Translations under genes and position numbers: made by a program | Part shown: in pieces, positions 6,749-15,476 of the stretch | How positions within the stretch are numbered: position 1 is the first letter of the stretch | How the letters are laid out: each line of letters begins with the position of its first letter | Notes under the pieces: model-generated | Told to the model about the DNA's origin: nothing | The model's input: the letters and a program-made list of their open reading frames with translations, nothing else | Databases searched by the model: none | Assembly: GCA_030040215.1 (NCBI GenBank) | Contig: JASHUD010000181.1 | Coordinates: 1 to 18,390, forward strand | Origin: Methylovirgula sp. | GTDB taxonomy: Bacteria; Pseudomonadota; Alphaproteobacteria; Rhizobiales; Beijerinckiaceae | Reading direction: 5' to 3' | DNA length: 18,390 nucleotides

Positions 6749-9700
6749 TTGAACGATCATACGGAAAATACGCGCGCCGGGACCGAGCTTGCGGAGAAAA
6801 ACCTCGCCGAGTGCTCGCCGCGCGTCCCGAATTTGCTGAAAAGCGCCCTGCGTCCGCAGTTTTATTTCCTCGATTGGCTGGTGCGGCGCGCCGCCGGTTC
6901 GATCGCCGGTCTCATTCTGATTGCTGTACTCGGCGCCGGCTTCTTCTTTCTTTACCTCGGCAAAGGGCCGATCGTCATCGCCGGTCTCGGGCCGCGCATC
7001 ACCCAGGCGCTCGATCAGAAGATCGGACAAGGCTACGCATTCAAGCTCGGCGCGGTAGGAGTGAAAGCCGGCGGTTTCGGCCCGACGCTGGCCATCGACC
7101 ACCTGTCGCTCACGAGTAGTTCCGGCGAGACTATCATTACCGCGCCGCACGCCGAGGTCTCCGTCGACCTTATTGCATTGGTCTTCGGCAAGATCATTCC
7201 AAAACGCCTCGAAGTCTTCGACGTCGAAGTACATTTGGCGCTCTTGCCGGACGGATCGCTCGCCGTTTCCGCCGGCAATGGCAAGCAAGGCGTTTTGCCG
7301 CTGCTCGGGCCGCTCACTGCGGCGATGCACAGCCCGCGCATGGCGTCGGCCGCCCCGCCGGGGCCGGGGCTCGCAGGCCGAACGCCGCCGCGTTCGCTGG
7401 TCGTCAAGCGGATCGCCGCGGCGATGCGCTTGCTGATTGACGTTGCGACACGACCGAACGGTCCGCTCGCGGCGATCGACCGGGTCGGAATCGCTCGCGG
7501 CCGTTTCGTGATCGAAGACCGGCTGAATGAGCAGACCAAGTTCTACAATGGCCTCGATCTCTCTCTCGACAAATCGAGCGGCGGCACCAACCTCGATCTC
7601 TCCGCCGAAGGACCGAGCGGTCCGTGGTCCCTCTCGGCCAGAGCGTCGGGCAAGCCGGGAGGCGCCCGCCGGCTCGACGTCGAGTTCAAGAACATTTCGC
7701 TCGATGAAATTTCGATCGTTACCGGACTGCGCAACTTTGGTGCCGATTTCGACATGCCGATATCGAGCAAGTTCACGATGGTGCTCGGCGCCGACCGCAA
7801 ACTGGCGGATGTTTCCGGCCAGGTCCATTTCGATCCGGGATATCTCAGGTTCGAGGATCCGAACGATGAGCCGCGGATGATCGATTCGATCGACGCCGGC
7901 TTTCACTGGGATCGCGCCGGGCGGCGGATCGTCCTCGACGACGCGCGGCTTCGGGCTGGGCCGACAAATTTTGAAGTAGCCGGCGCAATCGCCCCGCCGG
8001 TTCGCGAAGGCGAGCCCTGGACGCTCAACGTGGCGAGTACCCGGCCGGGCGTTTTCGGAGCCGAACGGCCGGGCGAAGATCCGATCGTGATCGATCACAT
8101 CGGACTGCAAGGCCGTCTCGCTTTGGACGACAAGACTCTTTACATCGACCGGTTTGAGTTCAACGGTCCAAACTGCGGTCTCGCCTTGGCCGGTTCCATC
8201 GATTGGAAGAAGGGACCGCATGTGCGTCTTGGCGCTTCGATCAGCCCGACGCCGGCCGTTGTCGCCGTCCGGCTTTGGCCGAGTTTCATGGCGGCCGACG
8301 TACGCGCTTGGTTCCTCGCGCATTGGAAACAAGGGATTATCGAACGCGGCACGATGCAGATCGATTTCGACGCGGCGATGATCGATGCGATGCGCCATCA
8401 ATATGCGCCGCCCGATGCAGCGGTGGCGATCGACTTCGCGCTTTCCGACGGCGCGGTGGAATTCTTGCCGGGCGTTCCCCCGCTGCGCGGCATCGACGGA
8501 ATCGGCCACGTGACCGGCCGTACTTCGACCTTCCGTGCCACGCGAGGCAACATGGATCTCGGGAGCGCCGGCAAGCTCACGCTGGCCGATGGCGTGTTTC
8601 ATATCGCGCACGCCGAAATCAGGCCGACGGCCGCCGAACTTTCCGGGAAAGTTTCGGGCGACGTCACGGCGGTCGGCGATCTTTTGAACCGCGACGCGCT
8701 GAAGCCCTATGCCTCGCTGCCGGTCGATCCTTCGACGCTGCACGGCGAAATCGCCGGCAATCTCGGCATCGCTCTGCGCCTCGGCCCGGGAGCGCGTCCC
8801 GCCGATACGAAGCTCAGAATCAACGCGGTTGCGACCGATTTCTCCGCCGACAAGCTGTTCGGCGATACAAAGCTCGAGGCGGCGACGCTGAATGTCGTCG
8901 TCGACGACAACGGCCTCAAAGCGTCGGGTCCCGGCAAGATCTTCGGGGCGCCCGCCAATGTCGACCTGACCATGCCGGCCGGCAGCCATGTAGGGCAGGC
9001 CGCCATCAGCCTCGTCGTCGACGACGCGTTGCGCGCCAAACAGGGCCTTACAATGCTGCCCGGCGTAACTGGCCCGATCGCCGCGCAGGTAACGATGCCG
9101 CTCGGCGCCGCGGGGCCAGAGAAAGCAGAGATCAATCTCGATCTCACGCACGCGGCAATCGACAGTCTCGGCATCAGCAAACCCGCCGGCCGCTCCGGCA
9201 AGGCCAGTTTCGCGTTGACCGTCAATGCCGATCATTCGGTTTCGCTCGACGACGTCGAAATCGGCGCCGCGCCGGTCGAGGCGCGCGGCTCGGTGACGAT
9301 TGGCGGCGCCGACCCGACGCAGATCTCGGCGAAGTTCCCGCAGATGAAGCTTTCGGCGGGCGACAACATGAAGCTCGAAGCCTCGAAGACCGGCGACACT
9401 CTGAAATTGGTCATCCGCGCGACCGCGTTGGATGCGCGGCCGTTCCTCAAAACGCTGACTTTCTCGCACGCGGCCGACGAATCCGACGCGAACAAGGAAA
9501 GCAAGGACGCAACGGCCGACCTCGCCGGCACGAACCTGGACGTCGATCTCAAAGCGGCGGCTCTGAACGGCTTCAACAAACAGACGATGTCGAACGTCGA
9601 TCTGCATTTCGTCAAGAATAAAGACGCGTTGCGGCAGTTCGCATTGGTCGGCAAATTCGGCGGCAGCACGATCTACGGCAATCTCGACAACGCCGATACG

Positions 9701-10360
9701 CCGGCCCCCCAGCTCGATCTTTCCACCAATGACGCCGGCGCGCTCCTCGCCTTCATCGATCTATATCGACATATGGACGGCGGTCAGCTTGCCGTCTCGC
9801 TGCGGCTCGGCAAGGACGCGATGGCGGGGACGCTTGCAATCCGCAACTTCGTCTTGCGCGACGAACCGGCATTGCGGCGCCTCGTCGCCGAAGGAACCGC
9901 GCAAACTTCGGGAGCGCACGATTTCGATCAGTCGATCGACCTCAACGCCGTACAGTTCACGCGCCTGCAGGTAAATTTCCAACGCGCCGGCACCCGTCTC
10001 GACCTGCGCGACGGGACGATCTACGGCCCGCAGATCGGCCTGACCGCCGATGGCTGGCTCGATTTTGCCCGCGATCGCGTCTCTTTGGACGGGACCTTTG
10101 TGCCGGCCTATGGCGTCAACAATCTGGTCTCGCAGATTCCGATCTTCGGTCTGCTGCTTGGCGGCGGCCTGCACGAAGGCCTGTTCGCCGTGAACTACCG
10201 CATCAGCGGCGCGGCGACGAAGCCGGTGCTCAACGTCAATCTTCTGACCGCGATCGCACCCGGCATCCTGCGCAAGATCTTCGGCGCGACGACGGATTTT
10301 GCGACGCCCGACGTACCCGACGCTGCGCCGGAATCATCGAACGGTCAGCCCCAGCAATAG
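6749..10360 (+). CDS. Large AsmA/YhdP-like (DUF3971-type) envelope protein
   Basis: The product is about 1,203 residues with one N-terminal membrane helix (about 49-70) and a very long periplasmic part made of repeating beta-rich segments. The C-terminal block (LVSQIPIFGLLLGGGLHEG, then VNYRISGAATKPVLNVN) resembles the end of YhdP/AsmA-like proteins. In E. coli the AsmA-like proteins YhdP, TamB and YdbH form bridge-like grooves that carry phospholipids from inner to outer membrane; a similar role here is inferred. The start is unsure. TTG at 6749 has GAAAGG ten bases upstream, while the longest frame begins at TTG 6725 without a ribosome binding site. The gene diverges from the peroxiredoxin gene and converges on hpnK with a 13-base gap. 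Family assignment is fairly secure, the exact substrate is not. Confidence 0.9.
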   Translation: MNDHTENTRAGTELAEKNLAECSPRVPNLLKSALRPQFYFLDWLVRRAAGSIAGLILIAVLGAGFFFLYLGKGPIVIAGLGPRITQALDQKIGQGYAFKLGAVGVKAGGFGPTLAIDHLSLTSSSGETIITAPHAEVSVDLIALVFGKIIPKRLEVFDVEVHLALLPDGSLAVSAGNGKQGVLPLLGPLTAAMHSPRMASAAPPGPGLAGRTPPRSLVVKRIAAAMRLLIDVATRPNGPLAAIDRVGIARGRFVIEDRLNEQTKFYNGLDLSLDKSSGGTNLDLSAEGPSGPWSLSARASGKPGGARRLDVEFKNISLDEISIVTGLRNFGADFDMPISSKFTMVLGADRKLADVSGQVHFDPGYLRFEDPNDEPRMIDSIDAGFHWDRAGRRIVLDDARLRAGPTNFEVAGAIAPPVREGEPWTLNVASTRPGVFGAERPGEDPIVIDHIGLQGRLALDDKTLYIDRFEFNGPNCGLALAGSIDWKKGPHVRLGASISPTPAVVAVRLWPSFMAADVRAWFLAHWKQGIIERGTMQIDFDAAMIDAMRHQYAPPDAAVAIDFALSDGAVEFLPGVPPLRGIDGIGHVTGRTSTFRATRGNMDLGSAGKLTLADGVFHIAHAEIRPTAAELSGKVSGDVTAVGDLLNRDALKPYASLPVDPSTLHGEIAGNLGIALRLGPGARPADTKLRINAVATDFSADKLFGDTKLEAATLNVVVDDNGLKASGPGKIFGAPANVDLTMPAGSHVGQAAISLVVDDALRAKQGLTMLPGVTGPIAAQVTMPLGAAGPEKAEINLDLTHAAIDSLGISKPAGRSGKASFALTVNADHSVSLDDVEIGAAPVEARGSVTIGGADPTQISAKFPQMKLSAGDNMKLEASKTGDTLKLVIRATALDARPFLKTLTFSHAADESDANKESKDATADLAGTNLDVDLKAAALNGFNKQTMSNVDLHFVKNKDALRQFALVGKFGGSTIYGNLDNADTPAPQLDLSTNDAGALLAFIDLYRHMDGGQLAVSLRLGKDAMAGTLAIRNFVLRDEPALRRLVAEGTAQTSGAHDFDQSIDLNAVQFTRLQVNFQRAGTRLDLRDGTIYGPQIGLTADGWLDFARDRVSLDGTFVPAYGVNNLVSQIPIFGLLLGGGLHEGLFAVNYRISGAATKPVLNVNLLTAIAPGILRKIFGATTDFATPDVPDAAPESSNGQPQQ

Positions 10361-10373
10361 ACGCCCGGGAACA

Positions 10374-11267
10374 TTAAAGCGGCGTGGCGAGCCCGCTGGG
10401 TTGCTCGTCCGCCGCGGTCAACTGCCCATATCCGCCGAGCGCAAATCCGCAGCGCTGCAAGGCCGTAATGACGGCTGGAGCGCGCAACGCGTCGAACTCC
10501 TCGCGGTAGCGATAGCCCGGCGCGGCGCCGGGAAAGCGATCTCGGATTGCCGGATGGGTGTAGATCTCGATCGTGCCTTGCGGCAGATTGGCAAGCAGGA
10601 GCGTCATGCGTCGCGGCGTGAACGCGCCGGACCAGCGCAATCCGAACACCGCATCGGTGCTGGCAAGTTCGGCGCGGCGCGCTTGGCGGCGCAGCGCCGC
10701 CGCAAAGGGCCGCAAGAATGCCGCCGTTCCGCGGCTTGGCCGTCCTTCGAGCCGCAAGAGGAGCCAGCCCGGTTCGGCCGGAACGCGCAGCGCGCGCATG
10801 CCGTATTGTCGTCCCATCGAGATCGTTTCACGCGCGACGATCGGATGAAGGTGAAAGTGCTGATGCACGTCGACATGGTCGAGCGCCAGCCCGGTTTGCG
10901 CGTAGGCATCAAACTGTGCCGCAATTTCGTCGCGCAATTGCCGGCGCACGGCCGGACGGCAGGCGATCTCTAACCCCAGGCGCGCCAAGTCGCGACGCAA
11001 CCGTCCGCGCTCGTCGACGAGGTCGGGGATGCGTTCGGGGGGCAACACCGGTTTTGCCTCGGTGAGCGCCAGATGTAAGCCGACGTGAAGACCGGGCAAA
11101 GCGCGCGCCCGGCCGATTGCGTCCGCCGCGGCGCGGCCGTTCACCATCAGGCTCGCCGAACGCAGAATGCCAAAGCGGTGCGCGGCCTCGACCGCTTCGT
11201 TGATTTCCTGCGCCGCTCCGAAATCGTCCGCGGTGATGACGAGGCGGTTCTCCGTCCCGCACTTCAT
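10374..11267 (-). CDS. hpnK: Hopanoid biosynthesis-associated deacetylase HpnK (YdjC-like)
   Basis: HpnK removes the acetyl group from the N-acetylglucosamine that HpnI adds to bacteriohopanetetrol, giving bacteriohopanetetrol glucosamine. The 297-residue product has the YdjC-family metal-binding motifs: TADDFG (12-17), HVGLHL (61-66) and DHVDVHQHFHLHP (130-142). The ATG at 11267 overlaps the hpnI stop (ATGA); the longer frame upstream only reads through the end of hpnI. It is the last gene of a five-gene minus-strand run. YdjC proteins also include chitooligosaccharide deacetylases; the coupling to an HpnI-type transferase favours HpnK. Length and motifs are normal. Confidence 0.9.
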   Translation of the reverse strand: MKCGTENRLVITADDFGAAQEINEAVEAAHRFGILRSASLMVNGRAAADAIGRARALPGLHVGLHLALTEAKPVLPPERIPDLVDERGRLRRDLARLGLEIACRPAVRRQLRDEIAAQFDAYAQTGLALDHVDVHQHFHLHPIVARETISMGRQYGMRALRVPAEPGWLLLRLEGRPSRGTAAFLRPFAAALRRQARRAELASTDAVFGLRWSGAFTPRRMTLLLANLPQGTIEIYTHPAIRDRFPGAAPGYRYREEFDALRAPAVITALQRCGFALGGYGQLTAADEQPSGLATPL

Positions 11268-12430
11268 GGCGCGACGTTGCGATCCGGGACCAGCCTGCCG
11301 TTCGAGCCGACCCGATAGGAATAGCCGCGCCAACTGACGTTCCGGCCGAAGAAGCTCAGCACGAAAATCGCGAAGGAAAAGAGATCGCGGATAGGGATCA
11401 GCTCATACGGCTGCCGCGGCAGGCGAAATCTGTACTCGACGCTTCGGCAGAGCAGGGCACGGCAGGCGAGCGCGACCGCGGCGAGCCAAAGCGGATTATT
11501 GCCGCCGGCGAGCGCGGCCAACAATGCGAGCGCGAACGGATGCGTGATGACGGTGCCGCAATAGCCGAGCGAATCGATGCTTTTGATGGTTCGGGCGGTG
11601 CGCAGTTCATGGCGGAAAAGCGTTGCCAAGCTGTCGTCGAAGCAAAAATGTCCGATCGTGAAATTGGGGATCGCTACGTCGTAACCCGCCAACCGTACCG
11701 CCTCGCCGATGGCATAGTCGTCGGCCAGATAGTCGGCGAACGCCTCGAAGCCGCCGATGCGCGCCAGAATGCTTCTGCGTATCGCGATCGTCGAGCCGAA
11801 GCAGGGCTGCGCCAATCCGAAGCTCAACGCCAGTACGACGGTCGGCAGAAAATGCGCATTCATCGCAAGCGCCGCGAAACGGGACCAGACGCCCGACGCG
11901 GCCACGCCATGGTAAAGGCAGGTGACCGCGCCGATATCGGGATCGTCCAACTCCGCGACCACGTCTCGCAAATAACCGGGGCCGACTTCGATGTCACTGT
12001 CGGCAATAACGATGATCTCGTTGTGTGCCGAAATTTGCATGTTGGCGAGATTCGAAATCTTGCGGTTGGAACCGCGTTCGCGTGCATCGATCTTAAGCTC
12101 GATGGAGCTCGCCGTCGAGCGCGCGATTTCATCCACCGCTCGGATGGCGGCATCGGAACGGTTGAGCATCCCGCAGATCATCTCCACGGGCGCCTCGAAT
12201 TCCTGTTCGCAGAACGAACGAAGGCGCGGCGCCAGATTCGGCTCGGCGCCCTGCAGCGGCTTCAGAATCGTTATCGGCGCGTTTGGCTTGCACTGCGAGC
12301 GACGATGCTCGGGCAGACGCAGCACCGTGGCCGCGGCGACGAGCAAATAAAGGCAGCCGAGCGCGGCAAGCAGGTCGCAGAAATGCGAAGCCGCATAGAG
12401 GAGGCTAGTTTCGGTCGGCAAATCCATCAT
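11264..12430 (-). CDS. hpnI: Hopanoid biosynthesis-associated glycosyltransferase HpnI
   Basis: HpnI is a ceramide-glucosyltransferase-like (GT21-type) membrane enzyme that attaches N-acetylglucosamine to bacteriohopanetetrol. The 388-residue product has an N-terminal membrane helix (about 18-38), the conserved ITILKPLQGAEP block (53-64), NRKISNLANM (122-131), the nucleotide-sugar-binding DSD (144-146), DDYAIGEA (237-244) and an RHELRTAR block (273-280) in the place of the family's (Q/R)xxRW. C-terminal hydrophobic helices follow. Two ATG codons stand in tandem at 12430 and 12427; the second has better spacing to GGAG. The frame overlaps the end of the YkoP-like gene by 26 bases and hpnK by the ATGA, so the three are likely translated together. 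No hpnJ lies between hpnI and hpnK. Confidence 0.92.
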   Translation of the reverse strand: MMDLPTETSLLYAASHFCDLLAALGCLYLLVAAATVLRLPEHRRSQCKPNAPITILKPLQGAEPNLAPRLRSFCEQEFEAPVEMICGMLNRSDAAIRAVDEIARSTASSIELKIDARERGSNRKISNLANMQISAHNEIIVIADSDIEVGPGYLRDVVAELDDPDIGAVTCLYHGVAASGVWSRFAALAMNAHFLPTVVLALSFGLAQPCFGSTIAIRRSILARIGGFEAFADYLADDYAIGEAVRLAGYDVAIPNFTIGHFCFDDSLATLFRHELRTARTIKSIDSLGYCGTVITHPFALALLAALAGGNNPLWLAAVALACRALLCRSVEYRFRLPRQPYELIPIRDLFSFAIFVLSFFGRNVSWRGYSYRVGSNGRLVPDRNVAP

Positions 12431-13211
12431 CGCTCCGATGGGCGGGCCCCGTGCATTTCTTCTGCAAGCTCCAATCCCGGCCGGGTCCGTGAAAACGCTC
12501 GAGCTTTCGACGCGACAGAAAAGTGAGGGTGCGGTCGCGGCGCAACGTGTCCGCTTTCAGGCTCGCGGAATTGCCTACCAGGACGAGAAGCGAGACGAGG
12601 ATATTTTCGCCCAGGCGGCGCATCCGTTCGATGGGCGCGCGCGGTTGCGGCGCCGCAACCCGTTCAAATCCGTAATGCGCGACGATACGCGCGATCTGGT
12701 CGCTGCGCGCCGCCGGACCAAAACTCATCTTGGCGCGGATCATCCGCACGTCGTCGAACTCGGGTCTCGTGCCAAGATAGGCGGCGAGTTCGCGCAGCGA
12801 TTCCGCAAAGCAGCGATTCATCTGCCGCGCCCATCCGAGAGTTGCGCCGTGCTTCGGTATCTCTGGAACGTGCTCGTTCCAGAGGTGCAGATCGAGGAAC
12901 CGTTCGCCGCGCCGCAGCCGCGTCCCATCGGCCAGGCCGATGTCGGCGTCGCTCGAAACGAGCTGAATTCTCAGAATGCAGGTCGGGGAGCGGGAAAATT
13001 CCCGCACTCCTTGGCGGCGCCGCAAATATCGATCGAGCGGCGCGAGCAGAGCGCCGAGCCAAGGATGGCTGCGGCCGAGCCGCTCTGTCTCGGTGATCTG
13101 CGCAGCGCGCACGCTTGTTTCCCCGGCGGGAGATTTCTTCGAGACATGAGGAATACGCATGGAAGAAGGAAAGTTGCATCGCGCCGCTCTTTTGGAACGA
13201 CGTGCAGCCAT
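12405..13211 (-). CDS. YkoP-like domain protein, function unknown
   Basis: The 268-residue product has no signal peptide or membrane helix. The core (about residues 55-200) runs from LDRYLRRRQGVREFS through LRIQLVSSDADIGLADGT to LDLHLWNEHVPEIP and resembles the YkoP family of Bacillus, whose biochemical role is not known to me. The last 60 or so residues are basic and look like an extra tail. ATG at 13211 has a weak GGAAA upstream; ATG at 13160 (251 residues) is the alternative. The gene begins 16 bases after the AI-2E-family permease gene and overlaps hpnI by 26 bases, so it is firmly inside the hopanoid-type operon. A role in handling or regulating the glycosylated lipid is only a guess from position. 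Confidence 0.8.
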   Translation of the reverse strand: MAARRSKRAARCNFPSSMRIPHVSKKSPAGETSVRAAQITETERLGRSHPWLGALLAPLDRYLRRRQGVREFSRSPTCILRIQLVSSDADIGLADGTRLRRGERFLDLHLWNEHVPEIPKHGATLGWARQMNRCFAESLRELAAYLGTRPEFDDVRMIRAKMSFGPAARSDQIARIVAHYGFERVAAPQPRAPIERMRRLGENILVSLLVLVGNSASLKADTLRRDRTLTFLSRRKLERFHGPGRDWSLQKKCTGPAHRSDDGFADRN

Positions 13212-13227
13212 TTTGCAATTTCCAAGC

Positions 13228-14307
13228 TCAAGCTATCTCTCCGCGCGACACCGCCAGCGCGGTTCGAACCGTGAGCGCCACAGGAACCGCCAAAAGAATT
13301 CCCGGCAGGCCGAACAGGACTCCGCCGGCGAGAAAACAGAAAATGATCAAGACCGGGTGCAATCGCGCCGCGGTTCCGAGCGCCACCGGCCCCAGAATCT
13401 GATCGATCGAGATGCGCAGGGCGACGGCATAGATCGCATAGCCGAGGATCAGACCAATACCTTTCGCATAATGGACGGCGGCGAGGCCGCCGATCGCCGC
13501 GGATGCGCCAGGCCCAATCACCGGAATAATTTCCAATATGCCGGTCAAGAAAGCCAGGAACGCGGCGTGTTTGATTCCCAATACGAGGCCGAGACCGATA
13601 TAGGCGGCGACCGTCGCATAAACGAGGATCAGGATAACGCCGATGAAATAGCGCTTGAGAACCGGATCGAGCCGCCGCCAGACGGCGCGCGCGAACGGAC
13701 GGTCTGCGGATGGAAAAAGCCAGAGCGCGCCACGCGCCAGGCTCGGGCCGCTAATCAAAAAATAGAAGAGCAGGACAAAGAGGAGAATGGCACCGAAGGC
13801 CGCGGCAAACGCCATCGACCCGAGTGTCGCAATCCGGCTAGTTTGCCCGATCCATTGACGAATATCGGCCGCACCCGCCGTCGCCAATTGCTGGGCATTC
13901 AGCGGTTGGCCGAAGAACGCCACCGTGCGCCCCCCGATTGCCGCTTTGGCGAGGCGCTCCAACGTGCCTTGAAGGTCGGTCGTAAGATGCGCCAACTCCC
14001 GGACGAGCGACGGAATGCCAAATGCCGCGAAAATCGCGGCGGCGATGAAAAGCGCCAGAAAACAAGCGATTGCCGCAACGAAACGGGGCGCCCCGGAACG
14101 CGCCGTCAGCCAATCGATGAGCGGCGTGCAGATATAGGCGACGAGTCCGGATATTACGAAGGGCAGCAGAACCCATTGGAGTTCGTGCGCAATCACCGCG
14201 GCGACGGCCAGCGCGACATAGAGCGTGGTGCGATTTGACGCCGCTTCCACGCGCTTCGCGTCCCCGCCGGGCTCTCCGTCGCGACGTTCGATCGGACGCG
14301 CGCTCAT
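13228..14307 (-). CDS. AI-2E transporter family permease (PerM/YdiK-like)
   Basis: This is a 359-residue integral membrane protein with about eight hydrophobic helices, grouped near both ends around a more polar region (about residues 100-170). Family-typical pieces are visible: LLPFVISGLVAYICTPLIDW near the N-terminus, and a stretch with GILEIIPVIGPG and later LFGLPGILLAVPVALTVRTA in the C-terminal half. Members include the autoinducer-2 exporter TqsA and various solute or ion exporters; the substrate cannot be told from sequence. The ATG at 14307 overlaps the stop of the upstream glycosyltransferase gene (ATGA); the longer frame upstream is a shadow of that gene. Its place in the operon suggests export or flipping of a glycosylated lipid or its precursor, which is inference. 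Confidence 0.92.
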   Translation of the reverse strand: MSARPIERRDGEPGGDAKRVEAASNRTTLYVALAVAAVIAHELQWVLLPFVISGLVAYICTPLIDWLTARSGAPRFVAAIACFLALFIAAAIFAAFGIPSLVRELAHLTTDLQGTLERLAKAAIGGRTVAFFGQPLNAQQLATAGAADIRQWIGQTSRIATLGSMAFAAAFGAILLFVLLFYFLISGPSLARGALWLFPSADRPFARAVWRRLDPVLKRYFIGVILILVYATVAAYIGLGLVLGIKHAAFLAFLTGILEIIPVIGPGASAAIGGLAAVHYAKGIGLILGYAIYAVALRISIDQILGPVALGTAARLHPVLIIFCFLAGGVLFGLPGILLAVPVALTVRTALAVSRGEIA

Positions 14308-15449
14308 GGATAGGTACGGCCTTTCCAGACGACCTTGCGGCGCAAACGGCGGCGTATGCTGTCGATTGCCATGGCCGCGCCGGCCGTATAGCCGAGCGGA
14401 AATAAAAGCGCATACCAAACGGGAATGCGGAAATAGATGGCGCCGCCGACGTGCAATCCCAACGCCGCGCCCGATCCCAAAAGCGCCGGTACCAAGGCGA
14501 TGCAGCTTCCCGGAACGCGCCGCGCGCAGCCGAGCGCATCGGCGAGCGGTAGGAGCCAGGCCGCCCAGGCGAGCGCGACGGCGAGCAGCGCGGCGTTGAG
14601 CGTCGCGCGCGGTCCTCCCAGCATTTCCACGAGGTTCTTCGCGAGCCCAGGCCAAAGGCTCTTCCAACCCGCGTACATGCGTGTCGTAAGAAGGAGGCTG
14701 CCGTCGCCGAGGAGCACGCGGCCACTGCGTTTCAAAAGGCGCGCCAAAGCCACATCCTCGCAGATCGCGGCGGCGATCGCCGCGTGCCCGCCGACCCGCT
14801 CATAGGCCGACCGGCGCACCAGCATGAACTGGCCCGTCACCGTGGCGTCGGCGCAGTCTTCCGCTTGCAGGCGTTTCAGATCCTGGCAGAAGCTTAGGAA
14901 GTAGAGACCGCAGGGAAGAACCAGCCGTTCGGCGAAACTCTTGAGTTCGTGGCGCGGCGCGAGCGACAGCAGGTCGAGGTTTTCGCGATTCGCGCATGCG
15001 ACGGCGCTCGCCAGAAGCCCGGGCTCGGCGCGCATATCGGCATCGAGAAAACACAGCCACTCGCTGTCCGGCGGCGCCGCGCGCGCGCCGATCCAGCAGG
15101 CATGCGACTTGCCGATCCAATGCGCCGGAAGCGGCGGGCTCCTGAGCACGCAGACCCGCGGATTTCGTTCGGCGATCGAAGCGCCGATCGCCAGCGTCGA
15201 ATCGGCGGAATGATCGTCGACGGCCAGAATGCGCAATCGCGCAGGAGGGTAGTCCTGGGTGGCGAGGCTATGGAGGCAGCGCGCGATATTGTCTTCCTCG
15301 TCGCGTGCCGGAACGATCACGGTGACGCTTGGAGCGCTCTGGGGCGCGGAAACGGGTTCGACCAAAGGAAGCAGGTGGCGCTGCCCGGCGGCGCGAACGA
15401 TCAAGGCGCCCACGACGGCCGCCCAGATGCAGGAGAGAATAAGCTCCAT
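14304..15449 (-). CDS. Membrane-associated GT2 glycosyltransferase (CrtQ/CruC-like)
   Basis: The 381-residue product has an N-terminal membrane helix and a GT-A catalytic domain. It shows SVTVIVPARDEEDNIARCLH (41-60), VDDHSADST (77-85), the metal-binding DAD (136-138), CEDVALA as acceptor/base motif (230-236) and RMYAGWKSLWPGLAKNL (257-273), followed by C-terminal membrane helices. The layout resembles glycosyltransferases acting on polyisoprenoid lipids such as carotenoid acids (CrtQ) and hydroxychlorobactene (CruC). It does not match what I recall of HpnB. It is the first gene of the five-gene run ending in hpnI and hpnK, about 95 bases after tyrS, with an EcfG-like promoter motif just upstream. 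The ATG at 15449 has AAGGA directly before it, which is poor spacing, so the exact start is a little uncertain. The acceptor is unknown. Confidence 0.88.
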   Translation of the reverse strand: MELILSCIWAAVVGALIVRAAGQRHLLPLVEPVSAPQSAPSVTVIVPARDEEDNIARCLHSLATQDYPPARLRILAVDDHSADSTLAIGASIAERNPRVCVLRSPPLPAHWIGKSHACWIGARAAPPDSEWLCFLDADMRAEPGLLASAVACANRENLDLLSLAPRHELKSFAERLVLPCGLYFLSFCQDLKRLQAEDCADATVTGQFMLVRRSAYERVGGHAAIAAAICEDVALARLLKRSGRVLLGDGSLLLTTRMYAGWKSLWPGLAKNLVEMLGGPRATLNAALLAVALAWAAWLLPLADALGCARRVPGSCIALVPALLGSGAALGLHVGGAIYFRIPVWYALLFPLGYTAGAAMAIDSIRRRLRRKVVWKGRTYP

Positions 15450-15476
15450 TCCTTAAGTCTCGCACGCTGCGCAGCA

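Noticed and set aside
6695..9607. A 970-codon open frame on the minus strand opposite the AsmA-like gene
   Set aside because: The translation is arginine-rich with no recognisable domain, and the plus-strand frame has clear family features. Long antisense frames are expected in GC-rich genes with a strong third-position bias.
12861..12884. Perfect 9-bp inverted repeat with a 6-base loop
   Set aside because: It lies within conserved codons of the YkoP-like gene (LWNEHVPE) and is of a size expected by chance in a window this long; no run of T follows.
14308..14667. N-terminal extension of the AI-2E-family permease
   Set aside because: The extra 120 residues are an arginine-rich shadow of the overlapping glycosyltransferase gene; the ATG at 14307 fits the ATGA overlap and the family length.
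14304..15449. Assignment of the GT2 enzyme as HpnB
   Set aside because: HpnB is a tempting call because of the hpn neighbours, but the acceptor region and C-terminal motif (RMYAGW) look more like CrtQ/CruC-type enzymes, so no gene symbol was given.
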